From positions 806,001-870,000 of the forward strand of contig NZ_JAGSYG010000002.1 in the NCBI RefSeq assembly GCF_025685655.1: a DNA stretch of 64,000 nt. The letters run 5' to 3'. Of the stretch, positions 44,993 through 53,523 are shown piece after piece. Position 1 is the first letter of the stretch. Every line of letters begins with the position of its first letter. The translations under genes were made by a program, and so were the position numbers. The notes beneath the pieces are model-generated. The model had not been told where the DNA came from, ran no database searches, and worked only from the letters and a program-made list of their open reading frames with translations. This stretch comes from Acidicapsa ligni (GTDB taxonomy: Bacteria; Acidobacteriota; Terriglobia; Terriglobales; Acidobacteriaceae).

Positions 44993-46351
44993 TCAAATTG
45001 CGGCTCGCCGCGCTCCGAGTTGTGCTGCGACGGTCAACAGCCTTGCATCGTCCTCATGCGCGGCGACGAGTTGCACGCCACCCGCTTTTACTTTTGCAGT
45101 GTCGTGTCCAGAGGCAAAACAGGGAACTGTAACTGTAGGCATTCCCGATAAGCTGGCGGGCGTGGTGTAACGCAGCAGACGTGTGCGCGTCTGACTATGA
45201 TCCGCACCGGCGACGAGCCGTGTGACGGGTGCGGCGGGCATCAGCAGCAATTCATGTTTGGCGAGTAATGCGTCCATGCGATCGCGAAAGGCCGCGTGGC
45301 GCATTCGCAGGGCAGCTATATCCTGGTCGCCGAGGCTTGCGCCCCATTGCAGGCGCTCGCGGATGGAAGGCATGAATGCAGCGTAGTTCCCACGATGAAT
45401 CGTTGCTGCTTCGGATGCTTGAATCGCGGCAAAGATTTCGAGCGAGTCGCTCCACCAGTCAATGTCAACCGTTGTTGCAGTCAGCCCTAGTTCTTCCAAT
45501 TCTCGAGTGGTTGCTTTGAGGCTGGCAACAACAGCGGCTTCGCAATCGTGAAGGAAAGAGTTACTGATGACCGCAAAGTTTTTCGGGAGTGTCAGCTTGC
45601 TGGCGTCGGTCGAACCAAAGATGGAGCCGAGCAGTGGGCCATCTTCAAGATCATGAAAAAGCCAGCCCAGTGTGTCGAAAGATTGGGCGAGATGAGCAGC
45701 ACCACGCCAGTCTCCGCGCCCCAGCGAAGCGCGATAGCCAGCGAGCCCACACAGAGCCGAGGGCACACGCACGGAGCCGCCTGTATCGGTGCCGATGGAG
45801 GCCAACGCTGATCCTTCCATTACGCTGGCAGCCGCGCCGCTGGAGGAGCCGCCGGTGAGCGCGCCTGCGTCGCCGGGTTGCAGGCAGTCGCCGAACTCTG
45901 CATTCTCGCCTGTGATTCCGTAGGCGAGCGGATGCAGGTGTGTCTTGCCGATAATGATTGCGCCAGCGGAACGCAATTGCTCTACGAGCCAGGAATCATG
46001 CGTAGCGATGCCATGCAGTTCGCGATAAAAGTTAGTGCCACAAGTTGTGGGAGAGCCTGCGAGATCGAAGCAATCCTTGACCGAGATAGGAACGCCCCAG
46101 AGGCTGGGTCTTGCATCGCCGAATAGACCAGGCTTAGCGCACATGCCATGCTCAGCGTACGCGGCGCTGGAAATACGATCCGTTTCTTTCAGCGTCCACG
46201 CTGCATCTTGCCATAGATAGGTATTGTGGCTGGGATTGCCGTTGGAGAGGGCCAAGGACGATTGCGTGTTTGCCTGTATCTCTGCACTGGGGTTAGCCGC
46301 TGAAGCCAGAGTTGCACGCAAGGAACGAACGAAATTTTGTTTCAGGCCCAT
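44993..46351 (-). CDS. Amidase-signature enzyme, AtzE/HpxY-like
   Basis: 452 residues from ATG 46351 (MGLKQNFVRSL); in-frame starts exist further up but would cross the divergent promoter. The Ser-cisSer-Lys triad is seen: Lys92 in ISVKDCFD, Ser169/170 in TGGSSSGAAAS and Ser193 in GTDTGGSVR. It hydrolyses a C-N amide bond. The purine context, and the HpxZ-like gene at 57.8 kb, favour the oxalurate/ureide amidases of the hpx or atz type, but specificity cannot be read from sequence. It is divergent from the deaminase operon, with 88 bases between. Confidence 0.85.
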   Translation of the reverse strand: MGLKQNFVRSLRATLASAANPSAEIQANTQSSLALSNGNPSHNTYLWQDAAWTLKETDRISSAAYAEHGMCAKPGLFGDARPSLWGVPISVKDCFDLAGSPTTCGTNFYRELHGIATHDSWLVEQLRSAGAIIIGKTHLHPLAYGITGENAEFGDCLQPGDAGALTGGSSSGAAASVMEGSALASIGTDTGGSVRVPSALCGLAGYRASLGRGDWRGAAHLAQSFDTLGWLFHDLEDGPLLGSIFGSTDASKLTLPKNFAVISNSFLHDCEAAVVASLKATTRELEELGLTATTVDIDWWSDSLEIFAAIQASEAATIHRGNYAAFMPSIRERLQWGASLGDQDIAALRMRHAAFRDRMDALLAKHELLLMPAAPVTRLVAGADHSQTRTRLLRYTTPASLSGMPTVTVPCFASGHDTAKVKAGGVQLVAAHEDDARLLTVAAQLGARRAAI

Positions 46352-46368
46352 GCTCGCATTGTAATAAG

Positions 46369-46439
46369 TCGAAATCGATTGTTGTACTAACTCGAAATTT
46401 GCTTGATTGAATTTGTGGCCTTCCATGCTAATTTCGAGT
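46369..46439. promoter_or_regulatory. Probable operator in the divergent amidase/deaminase promoter
   Basis: A perfect 10-bp inverted repeat, ACTCGAAATT (46390-46399) and AATTTCGAGT (46430-46439), with 30 bases between the arms; the right arm abuts the deaminase ATG. A third TCGAAAT half-site lies at 46369-46375, next to an AATCGATT palindrome. Three copies of one half-site in an 88-base divergent spacer look like a regulator target. Confidence 0.6.
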
Positions 46440-46985
46440 ATGGGTGTCAGTACAGCAGTATCCCGCCGGCGCAACGGCGCTTCGCTATCTGCTTTCGATG
46501 AACAGTCCATGGCTTCGCTCGTTGCGTTTACCGCGCGCTCGCTGGAGACAGAACGCCCGGTGCCGTTTGGCTCTTCGATTGTGCATACGCGTACTGGAGA
46601 AGTTCTACTGCGCGCGTTGAATGCCGTAGCTCGTGAGTTCGATCCGAGTTCTCACGCCGAGGTACGGGCGATTCGCCTGGCTACCAAGCGGCTCAAGAAC
46701 ATCTCCCTGGCGGGTTATACGCTTTACACCACGTGCGAGCCCTGCCCGATGTGTATGAGCACCGCGCTATGGGCTGGCCTGGATCGTGTCGTTTACGGCG
46801 CGACAATTGCGGACGCCAGCCGTCACTGCGGGCAGATTCATATTCCCGCGATTGAGATTGTTGGACGCAGCGATATGCAATGCAAAGTGGAGGGCCCGGT
46901 GCTTCGCGAGCAATGCTATGCCCTGTTCACCCATCCAAATATGCTGCGGGCTTTTCGTTTATGGTCTACGCGAAAACGCAAATAG
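46440..46985 (+). CDS. Nucleoside/guanine deaminase-family enzyme
   Basis: 181 residues from ATG 46440; ATG 46428 is an alternative. Cytidine/deoxycytidylate deaminase zinc fold: His72 and Glu74 in SHAEVRAI, Cys102 and Cys105 in TCEPCPMCMSTALWAG. The long acidic-free loop and RVVYGATIADASRHCGQIHI resemble guanine deaminase (GuaD) and related purine deaminases more than tRNA adenosine deaminase. It opens the rightward seven-gene operon. A purine or related nitrogen heterocycle is the likely substrate. Confidence 0.85.
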   Translation: MGVSTAVSRRRNGASLSAFDEQSMASLVAFTARSLETERPVPFGSSIVHTRTGEVLLRALNAVAREFDPSSHAEVRAIRLATKRLKNISLAGYTLYTTCEPCPMCMSTALWAGLDRVVYGATIADASRHCGQIHIPAIEIVGRSDMQCKVEGPVLREQCYALFTHPNMLRAFRLWSTRKRK

Positions 46986-46999
46986 GAGACGAGCGTTTT

Positions 47000-48361
47000 A
47001 TGTCTGTATCTCTCGCATCGGAACTCTCGACTCTTGTTGCTGACCCTGCACGTGTTATCACTGCGCCTGCGATTGTTGAGCGGCTGTCGAAGGATTTTTA
47101 TTGGTACTCGCCGATACTCAAACGTCAGTTGGAAAGTAAGTTGGGAGACATTGTTGTTCAACCGGTGAATGTAGATGAAGTGCTCGCGGTTGTACGTTAT
47201 GCGGGGCAGCATGCGGTGCCCGTCACAGTGCGCGGTGCGGGGACAGGGAACTACGGTCAGTGCATTCCACTGCATGGCGGCATCGTGCTCGATCTGGCTT
47301 TGATGGACAAGCTGGAGGAGATTACAGCGGATGGTGTTGCTGTATGTCAGCCTGGGTTGCGCCTCGCCACGATTGAAACAGAGGCGCGCAGGCAGGGGTG
47401 GGAGCTGCGCATGTATCCATCGACGATTGCCAAGGCATCGATTGGTGGATTTCTTGGTGGCGGTTCAGGTGGGATTGGATCGGTGGCGCATGGTGGTCTG
47501 CGGGACTTCGATACAGTGCGTGCTTTTGAAGTTGTGACGATGGAAGAAGAGCCGCGCGTGGTGTTGCATGAGGGCGGGGCGATACACGAGATTCTGCATT
47601 GCTGGGGAACGAACGGCATCCTCACTCGCATCTGGTTTGCGCTCACACCTGCAGTTGAGTGGACGCAGTTCACCGCGGCTTTTGATACTTACGATGCAGG
47701 CTTTTTATTCGCCAAGTCGATCGCTGAAAACAAGGATTGGACGAAGCGGCTGATGACTGTTTTTGAATGGCCGATACCTTCGTTCTTCGCACCAATCAAA
47801 CATGTAGTTGCACAGGATAAGACGCTGGTGCTGATCATGATTGAGACAGGCCAGGTGGATGAACTTAGATCGGCGGCCGAGGCAGCACAAGGGTCCGTAA
47901 CATTTACCGGTGCGTATATAGGTCCGCGTACGCAGCCGTTGCTCAGTGATTACACATGGAACCACACTACGCTGTGGGCGATGAAGGCCGATCCTGCGTG
48001 GACATATATTCAGGCTGGATTTTCGCCGGTGGATTGCATGGAACAATTTCGATTGCTGCGCGAGCGCTATGGCAGGGAGATTCTCTTTCATATCGAGTTT
48101 ATGAAGAATGGCGAAGGCGTTATCATTCCCGGTGGTATTCCACTGGTGTACTTTACCGGAGAGCAGCGACTCAATGAGCTTATTGCTTACTGCCGTGAGA
48201 TAGGCGTTTTTATTGCCAATCCGCATGTGAACTATGTTGAAGATGCAGGCCGATTTCGTTCGGATAATATTCAACTCAAGGCCAAGCAAAAGTACGATCC
48301 GCGAGGCTTGCTCAATCCAGGAAAGATGATCAGTTTTCAGCCTGAGGCGGTCGCTAAGTGA
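47000..48361 (+). CDS. FAD-linked oxidase (PCMH/VAO family)
   Basis: 453 residues from ATG 47000, with AGGAG eleven bases before it; an in-frame ATG 46961 would overlap the deaminase. GlcD-like flavoprotein: VVQPVNVDEVLAVVRYAGQH, VRGAGTGNYGQCIPLHGGIV, YPSTIAKASIGGFLGGGSGG and the C-terminal YDPRGLLNPGKMI. No iron-sulfur or cytochrome domain is fused. The electron acceptor is unknown. It overlaps the creatininase-family gene by four bases (GTGA), so the two proteins are made together. Confidence 0.88.
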   Translation: MSVSLASELSTLVADPARVITAPAIVERLSKDFYWYSPILKRQLESKLGDIVVQPVNVDEVLAVVRYAGQHAVPVTVRGAGTGNYGQCIPLHGGIVLDLALMDKLEEITADGVAVCQPGLRLATIETEARRQGWELRMYPSTIAKASIGGFLGGGSGGIGSVAHGGLRDFDTVRAFEVVTMEEEPRVVLHEGGAIHEILHCWGTNGILTRIWFALTPAVEWTQFTAAFDTYDAGFLFAKSIAENKDWTKRLMTVFEWPIPSFFAPIKHVVAQDKTLVLIMIETGQVDELRSAAEAAQGSVTFTGAYIGPRTQPLLSDYTWNHTTLWAMKADPAWTYIQAGFSPVDCMEQFRLLRERYGREILFHIEFMKNGEGVIIPGGIPLVYFTGEQRLNELIAYCREIGVFIANPHVNYVEDAGRFRSDNIQLKAKQKYDPRGLLNPGKMISFQPEAVAK

Positions 48362-49152
48362 AGACATGGATTCCTGACGCGCGTAACTTTGCATATCTCA
48401 CGTGGAAGCAAGTCGATGCGCTCCCGCGTGCATCTACCCTGTTGATTTTGCCCACGGCTGCGATTGAGCAGCATGGCTATCATCTTCCGCTTGCAACGGA
48501 TACGCTGATCAATAATCTTCTGCTGGGCAAGGCGCTGGAGTTAGTTCCGGACGAGTTGCCTATCTATGCTTTGCCTCCGATTTGTTATGGCAAAAGCAAT
48601 GAGCATATCGGGTATCCTGGCACGCTTTCTGTATCGGCCAGCACATTCATGGCGGTGATACGCGATATCGGTGCAAGTATCGCTGCTGGCGGATTCCAGA
48701 AGCTAGCGCTCTTCAATAGTCATGGCGGCAATACTTCGCTCGTGGATGTGATGGCGCGTGATCTTCGTGCTGAGTTTGGACTGCGTACGTTCTCTCTCTT
48801 CGGTTCGCCGGGAGCAAGCTTCGATACGGTCAGCGCGCAGGAACGGACCTATGGCTTTCATGCCGGTGAAATTGAAACTGCTTACCTGTTGTATGGTGCG
48901 CCTGAGTTGGTGCATACAGACAGTTACACGTCGAACTACATTGCGCGTGTCGATAAGCCGGAGGCGCTCAAACCGGAAGGTTCGAGTGCAAACTTTGCAT
49001 GGTTGACGAGGGACATCGCGCCTAGCGGAGTAATGGGTGATCCGACACCAGCGACGGCCGAGAAGGGCGAGCAGTGGGTGAATGAGGCGGCTGCAGGCAT
49101 CGCGGAGTTATTGATCGCGATGTATAACTTTGTTCCGAAGCATGGTGCCTGA
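48358..49152 (+). CDS. Creatininase-family amidohydrolase
   Basis: 264 residues from GTG 48358, overlapping the previous stop. Metal ligands of the creatininase fold are visible: Glu37 and His39 in IEQHGYHLPLATD, Asp48, NSHGGNTSLVD and Glu in FHAGEIETAYLL. Family members open cyclic amides (creatinine to creatine) or cleave formamide intermediates in riboflavin/F420 synthesis. Paired with a flavin oxidase and a deaminase, ring opening of a nitrogen heterocycle is the natural guess. Confidence 0.9.
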   Translation: MKTWIPDARNFAYLTWKQVDALPRASTLLILPTAAIEQHGYHLPLATDTLINNLLLGKALELVPDELPIYALPPICYGKSNEHIGYPGTLSVSASTFMAVIRDIGASIAAGGFQKLALFNSHGGNTSLVDVMARDLRAEFGLRTFSLFGSPGASFDTVSAQERTYGFHAGEIETAYLLYGAPELVHTDSYTSNYIARVDKPEALKPEGSSANFAWLTRDIAPSGVMGDPTPATAEKGEQWVNEAAAGIAELLIAMYNFVPKHGA

Positions 49153-49154
49153 TC

Positions 49155-49195
49155 GATTGACACGGCTTGATTGACACGGCTCGATTGACACGGCG
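49155..49195 (+). repeat. Three tandem 14-bp units carrying TTGACA
   Basis: GATTGACACGGCTT, GATTGACACGGCTC and GATTGACACGGCG lie between the creatininase-family and hydrolase genes, just before the chosen ATG. Each unit contains TTGACA. Confidence 0.8.
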
Positions 49196-49196
49196 A

Positions 49197-50930
49197 ATGG
49201 AGAGAACGTTGATTGATTGCGGCAATGGGATTCTCCTTGAGCGCGGTGTGCGTTGCGTACTTTCAGATGGTGTCACGCTTGTTTCCGATCACTATTATCC
49301 CTCTGACAGGAGCGATGGCCCGTGGCCAACGCTGCTGATGCGACAGCCTTATGGGCGCGATATCGCTTCGACTGTTGTTTACGCGCATCCAGTGTGGTTT
49401 GCGCGACATGGTTATCATGTCGTGATCCAGGATGTACGCGGACGCGGCGATTCCGATGGAGACTTCTATCCATTTCGCAATGAAGGGCGCGATGGTGCGG
49501 AGACTATTGCGTGGCTGCGTCTGCACACGGCATGCAATGGGCGCATTGGCATGTATGGGTTCTCGTATCAAGGGCTGACGCAACTACTTGCTGCTGTCGA
49601 AAATCCAGAGGGATTGCAGTGTATTGCGCCGCACATGACGGCAGCGGATCTATATCACGGCTGGTTCTATCATCAAGGGGCTTTGCGGCTTGCTTCGACA
49701 TTGGGCTGGGGCATTCAAATGTTGCGTGAGGATGCGCGACGCCGTGGGCTGCGTGCAGCGAGCGATCGGCTTGAAAACGTATGGAGCAATGTGCGCGCGC
49801 AGGCAGCGTTTGTTCCTTACACGAAGCATCCGGCAATCGACGATGCTGAGCTTCCGAGCTATGTTCGTGATTGGATGTCTCATCGCGATGCCGATGCGGA
49901 CGGTGCTATGTTTTGGAGCGAACTCGATATCAGTACACGCTCAAGCAGGATAGAGATTCCCGCGCTGCATATCTCGGGATGGTACGACACATATCTTGAG
50001 GGATCGATTGCGGGATATGTAGCGCTTAGAAAGAATGCGGGATCGCAGTTTGCACGCGAGCATCAGTACCTGTTGGCCGGGCCGTGGATACATATTCCGT
50101 GGGGTGATCGCGCTGCGGATCAGAATCTTGGAGCGGCTGCAAACTTCGATACAGATAGCTATCTTCTGCGCTGGTTCAATCACTGGTTGAAGGATTCGGA
50201 TGAGTTCACGCATGAGCCTCGGATTCGTCATTTTGCGCTCGGTGAAAATGAATGGAAGAGTGCACAGGAATGGCCCGAAGCGGCGACCACCAACCTGTAT
50301 TTGCACAGCGCAGGCAATGCGAATTCTCGCAAGGGCGATGGGCGTTTGAGCTTTGTCTCGCCTGAGGATGAGGAGCCGCGCGATATCTTTGTTTATGATC
50401 CTGAGGTTCCAGTGATGGCACCGGGTGGGCCGCAATCGCTGAGTGGTCCATTCGATCAGGCTGTGCTTGAGATGGGCAATAATCTTCTCGTGTATAACTC
50501 TGCGCCAGTGCACGATGCGGTGCATATCTTTGGTCGGCCAAGCGTCACAATCTATGCTGTAACATCGGCTGCAAGCGCAGACATCACGGCAAAGCTGGTG
50601 CGTGTTACGGCGTCGGGTCGAGCGGAGTTTATCTGCATTGGTGTGGCGCGTTCTTCGTGGCTCTTTCGAGATGAGGGATACGTTGCCGACCAGGTGCAGT
50701 GCTGGCTATTCACGCTGGAGCCTACCTCCGTTGTGATTGCGCCTGGGGAATCATTGCGGGTTGAGATAGCGAGTTCGGCATTTCCTCTTTATGACCGCAA
50801 TCCATCGTCCGCTGCGGCTCCGCAGTTGGCAGATCATTGGAACTGGCAGCGATCCACACAGCAAATACTGCATACGAAAGAGCATCCGTCGGCACTGCAT
50901 CTTCCTGTTGCGGGAGGTGCTGCGTGGTGA
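49197..50930 (+). CDS. CocE/NonD-family alpha/beta hydrolase
   Basis: 577 residues from ATG 49197; TTG 49167 is possible but lies within the tandem repeat. The S15/CocE catalytic domain shows VRCVLSDGVTLVSDHYYPSD, VVIQDVRGRGDSDGDFYPF and the nucleophile Ser123 in GMYGFSYQG. YLLAGPWIHIPWGD carries the catalytic His, and the C-terminal jelly roll begins FVYDPEVPVMAPGG. Relatives cleave cocaine, acyl esters, glutaryl-amides or proline peptides. Its gene overlaps the ABC ATPase gene, tying it to the transported compound. Confidence 0.9.
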   Translation: MERTLIDCGNGILLERGVRCVLSDGVTLVSDHYYPSDRSDGPWPTLLMRQPYGRDIASTVVYAHPVWFARHGYHVVIQDVRGRGDSDGDFYPFRNEGRDGAETIAWLRLHTACNGRIGMYGFSYQGLTQLLAAVENPEGLQCIAPHMTAADLYHGWFYHQGALRLASTLGWGIQMLREDARRRGLRAASDRLENVWSNVRAQAAFVPYTKHPAIDDAELPSYVRDWMSHRDADADGAMFWSELDISTRSSRIEIPALHISGWYDTYLEGSIAGYVALRKNAGSQFAREHQYLLAGPWIHIPWGDRAADQNLGAAANFDTDSYLLRWFNHWLKDSDEFTHEPRIRHFALGENEWKSAQEWPEAATTNLYLHSAGNANSRKGDGRLSFVSPEDEEPRDIFVYDPEVPVMAPGGPQSLSGPFDQAVLEMGNNLLVYNSAPVHDAVHIFGRPSVTIYAVTSAASADITAKLVRVTASGRAEFICIGVARSSWLFRDEGYVADQVQCWLFTLEPTSVVIAPGESLRVEIASSAFPLYDRNPSSAAAPQLADHWNWQRSTQQILHTKEHPSALHLPVAGGAAW

Positions 50931-51763
50931 ATTCGGATCGAAGCGTTAACGCTTCTGCAGCAATCTCTTCTGTATCGATTCCGGAGATTTTGCTTCAGCG
51001 AGTCAGCAAACAGTTTCGCAATGGGGCGGTGGCGCTGCAGGATGTTTCCATTCAGGTTGAGAAGAGCGAATTTGTCTCGCTGCTTGGGCCATCCGGGTGT
51101 GGCAAGTCAACTTTGCTGCGGCTGGTATCCGGGCTGTCGGCGGTGACGAGTGGCGCGGTGAGCGTGAATGGTATGACGCCGATGAATGCTCGTGAGCTGA
51201 TGAGCTTTATCTTTCAGGATGCTACGTTATTGCCGTGGCGTACGGTAGAGCAGAATGTTGGCCTGGGCATGGAGTTGGAGCATGCTGCACGAGCGGCGCG
51301 TAAGGATAAAGTTGCGCAGATGCTGGAGCTGGTTGGATTAACGCATGTGGCGCAGCGGTATCCGCGGCAACTCTCCGGCGGTATGAAGATGCGTGTTTCG
51401 ATTGCTCGCGCACTGGCTAGCCGACCGCGAATTCTACTGATGGATGAGCCCTTTGCCGCACTTGATGAGATGAGCCGCGATCGCCTCAATGAAGAATTGT
51501 TGCGGCTCTATCTGGAGCAGCAGTGGACGGTGCTGTTTGTGACGCACTCTGTGGCGGAGGCGGTTTTTCTCTCGACACAAATCGTTATTCTCGCGCCGCA
51601 TCCGGGACGTGTGGCGCATCTTGTTCCAATTGATTTGCCCTGGCCGCGTACGGCGGAGATGCGGCTGTCCCATGCATACGAAGAGCAGGTGTCGCATGTG
51701 TCGCGATTGCTGCGCGGTGTGCGGTCTTTGGCGAGCAGGGATGCGGGAGAAGCTATCGTATGA
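50924..51763 (+). CDS. ABC transporter ATPase, SsuB/NMT1-type
   Basis: 279 residues; GTG 50924 and 50927 are adjacent, with GGGAGG six to nine bases upstream, overlapping the hydrolase stop. Walker A GPSGCGKST at 55-63, Q-loop FIFQDATLLPWRT, signature LSGGMKMRVSIARAL, Walker B ILLMDEPFAALDE and switch FVTHSVAEAVFLST. The LPWRT and EAVFLS segments are typical of nitrate/sulfonate/pyrimidine importers. The permease gene overlaps by four bases. Confidence 0.94.
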   Translation: MVNSDRSVNASAAISSVSIPEILLQRVSKQFRNGAVALQDVSIQVEKSEFVSLLGPSGCGKSTLLRLVSGLSAVTSGAVSVNGMTPMNARELMSFIFQDATLLPWRTVEQNVGLGMELEHAARAARKDKVAQMLELVGLTHVAQRYPRQLSGGMKMRVSIARALASRPRILLMDEPFAALDEMSRDRLNEELLRLYLEQQWTVLFVTHSVAEAVFLSTQIVILAPHPGRVAHLVPIDLPWPRTAEMRLSHAYEEQVSHVSRLLRGVRSLASRDAGEAIV

Positions 51764-52551
51764 GGCGCCATCTGTGGTTCGCTTTCAATAGCATTGTCGT
51801 GCTGATGGTTCTACTGGCTCTGTGGCAGATAGCCGTGCTGTGGCTGAAGATACCGGCTTATATGTTGCCTGGGCCTCTGGTTGTCGCGAAGGCTGTTGTC
51901 AGCCGTTTTCCTGCGTTGGTCAAATCATTGCTGCTCAGTACGGAGGCCGCGGCGTTGGGGCTTGTCTCCAGCATAGTGGTGGGTGTTGCGGTTTCGCTGG
52001 TTTTTGCGCAGTGGCAGTGGCTGCGGCGCCTGGTTTTTCCTTATACGATCCTGCTGCAAACGGTGCCGATTGTGGCGATTGCTCCGCTGATCATCATGTG
52101 GGCAGGGCCTGGCGTGTACTCAGTAGCGCTGATCGCGTTTATCATCTGCCTCGCGCCGATCATTGCGAATACAACCCAGGGACTGATCAGTGTGGAAGAG
52201 AACCTGATTCATCTCTTCCTGATGCACAAGGCGACACCTGCGCAGATTCTTTTCAAGTTGAGATTGCCTCACGCTTTGCCCAATCTTTTTGTGGGGATTC
52301 GTATCTCGGCAGGCATTGCTGTTACGGGCGCGATTATCGGGGAGTTGTTTGCAGGCTCCAGCCGTGTTGGTGAAGGAGGTCTTGGCTACTCCATTACGTA
52401 TGCGAGCGCGCAGCTTGAAACGGACTATCTTTTTGCGCTGGTGTTTGCTGCCACGGTGCTTGGATTTACGTTCTTTTTTATAGGGATGTTTCTTGAGTGG
52501 TATTTCCTTCATAATTGGCATGAGTCCAGTCGTTCGAATGTTTCAGAATAA
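51760..52551 (+). CDS. ABC transporter permease, SsuC/NMT1-type
   Basis: 263 residues; the ATGA overlap with the ATPase gene shows coupling. Six membrane helices are expected. The cytoplasmic coupling segment carries the EAA motif (HKATPAQILFKLRLPHALPNLF, split around Gly-lacking helix). AYMLPGPLVVAKAVV near the N-terminus and GAIIGELFAGSSRVGEGGLG are standard for this importer class. It forms the inner-membrane channel for the substrate delivered by the lipoprotein encoded at 43872-44867. Confidence 0.93.
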   Translation: MRRHLWFAFNSIVVLMVLLALWQIAVLWLKIPAYMLPGPLVVAKAVVSRFPALVKSLLLSTEAAALGLVSSIVVGVAVSLVFAQWQWLRRLVFPYTILLQTVPIVAIAPLIIMWAGPGVYSVALIAFIICLAPIIANTTQGLISVEENLIHLFLMHKATPAQILFKLRLPHALPNLFVGIRISAGIAVTGAIIGELFAGSSRVGEGGLGYSITYASAQLETDYLFALVFAATVLGFTFFFIGMFLEWYFLHNWHESSRSNVSE

Positions 52552-52583
52552 GCATGTTTGCATGCGTTGATAGGGATTAGTCG

Positions 52584-53405
52584 ATGCTTCGAATGGAAAC
52601 GGATACAGGTTGGTGGCTCATCACGCATCCCGACCATGCGCGTCTTGCCGGCGAATTTGCGCGTGCCTGGGGGAATTCGCGGTTTCGCAAGCCTGAGCCG
52701 CGTATGCAGGTGTTGCATGGCATTGCTACGCATGATGATGGATGGGTGGTGCGGGATCAGCATCCGTCTATCACCAGGCAGGGCAAGCCCTCTGCATTTT
52801 CGATAGAGCTGGTGGGGAAATATTCGGCCTTTGAGGAGATCGATCTCAGTGACTATCTGGCGGTGCGTGAGCGGGCGGTGAGGATTGTTGCAGCGAAGGA
52901 TCCTTATGCCGGGCTGTTGATTGCCATGCATACGTACAACCTGTTGACGGATCACGCGGATCGCTCAACGATCGCTTCGGATCAGCTTCCTCTGCTCGAT
53001 GAGTTTCTGGATAAGCAGCTTGTTTATCAGCAGGAGCTATTGGTCAGGATCGATTCCGATCCGGAATTAATCGAGCAGGAGAAGGACAGGCAGACGATAG
53101 AAGAGCACTTTCATCTGCTGCAGGCCTGCGATAATCTTTCGTTGCTGGCGTGTGTTGCGTATGCTTCTCCGGCTACCTTGTTACATCCGTTGCCGCTGAA
53201 TGATGGCTCTGAATCTGGGGTTGCCGTGATCGCAATTGCGCCACGCAAGTTTCGTCTTGAGCCGTGGCCGTTTGCTGAAGAGTTATTGACGTTTAACTTT
53301 CCAGCGAGGCATGTGGAAGGGCTTATCTTTGCGAACTCCGCTGTTCTCGATGCGGCGTTTGCGGCTGCTCCGGTACAAATGTTGACTGTTACTTTATCCG
53401 CGTAG
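52584..53405 (+). CDS. DUF3891 protein
   Basis: 273 residues starting 32 bases after the permease; last gene of the operon. The DUF3891 pattern is seen: TGWWLITHPDHARLAGEFAR, VLHGIATHDDGW and LIAMHTYNLLTDHAD, then a helical region (DKQLVYQQELLVRIDSDPEL) and LHPLPLNDGSESG. The spaced His and Asp (HPDHARLA, HGIATHDDGW, MHTYNL) recall an HD-type metal hydrolase. The family has no known activity; its repeated company with amidohydrolases, here too, suggests a hydrolytic step. Confidence 0.85.
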   Translation: MLRMETDTGWWLITHPDHARLAGEFARAWGNSRFRKPEPRMQVLHGIATHDDGWVVRDQHPSITRQGKPSAFSIELVGKYSAFEEIDLSDYLAVRERAVRIVAAKDPYAGLLIAMHTYNLLTDHADRSTIASDQLPLLDEFLDKQLVYQQELLVRIDSDPELIEQEKDRQTIEEHFHLLQACDNLSLLACVAYASPATLLHPLPLNDGSESGVAVIAIAPRKFRLEPWPFAEELLTFNFPARHVEGLIFANSAVLDAAFAAAPVQMLTVTLSA

Positions 53406-53467
53406 TTGAACGAGTAGTTGAAACGGGGTCTGATACGCGGGCGTATTGATTGCGAGATTGCGGCATA

Positions 53468-53506
53468 CACAAAAGAGCGATCCCTTTGGGGGATCGCTCT
53501 TTTGTG
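53468..53506. terminator. Bidirectional terminator
   Basis: A perfect 17-bp stem, CACAAAAGAGCGATCCC / GGGATCGCTCTTTTGTG, with a TTTGG loop. It lies between the convergent DUF3891 and TonB receptor genes; A- and T-rich stem bases serve both directions. Confidence 0.92.
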
Positions 53507-53523
53507 CTTTGTTGTTGGTCCGA

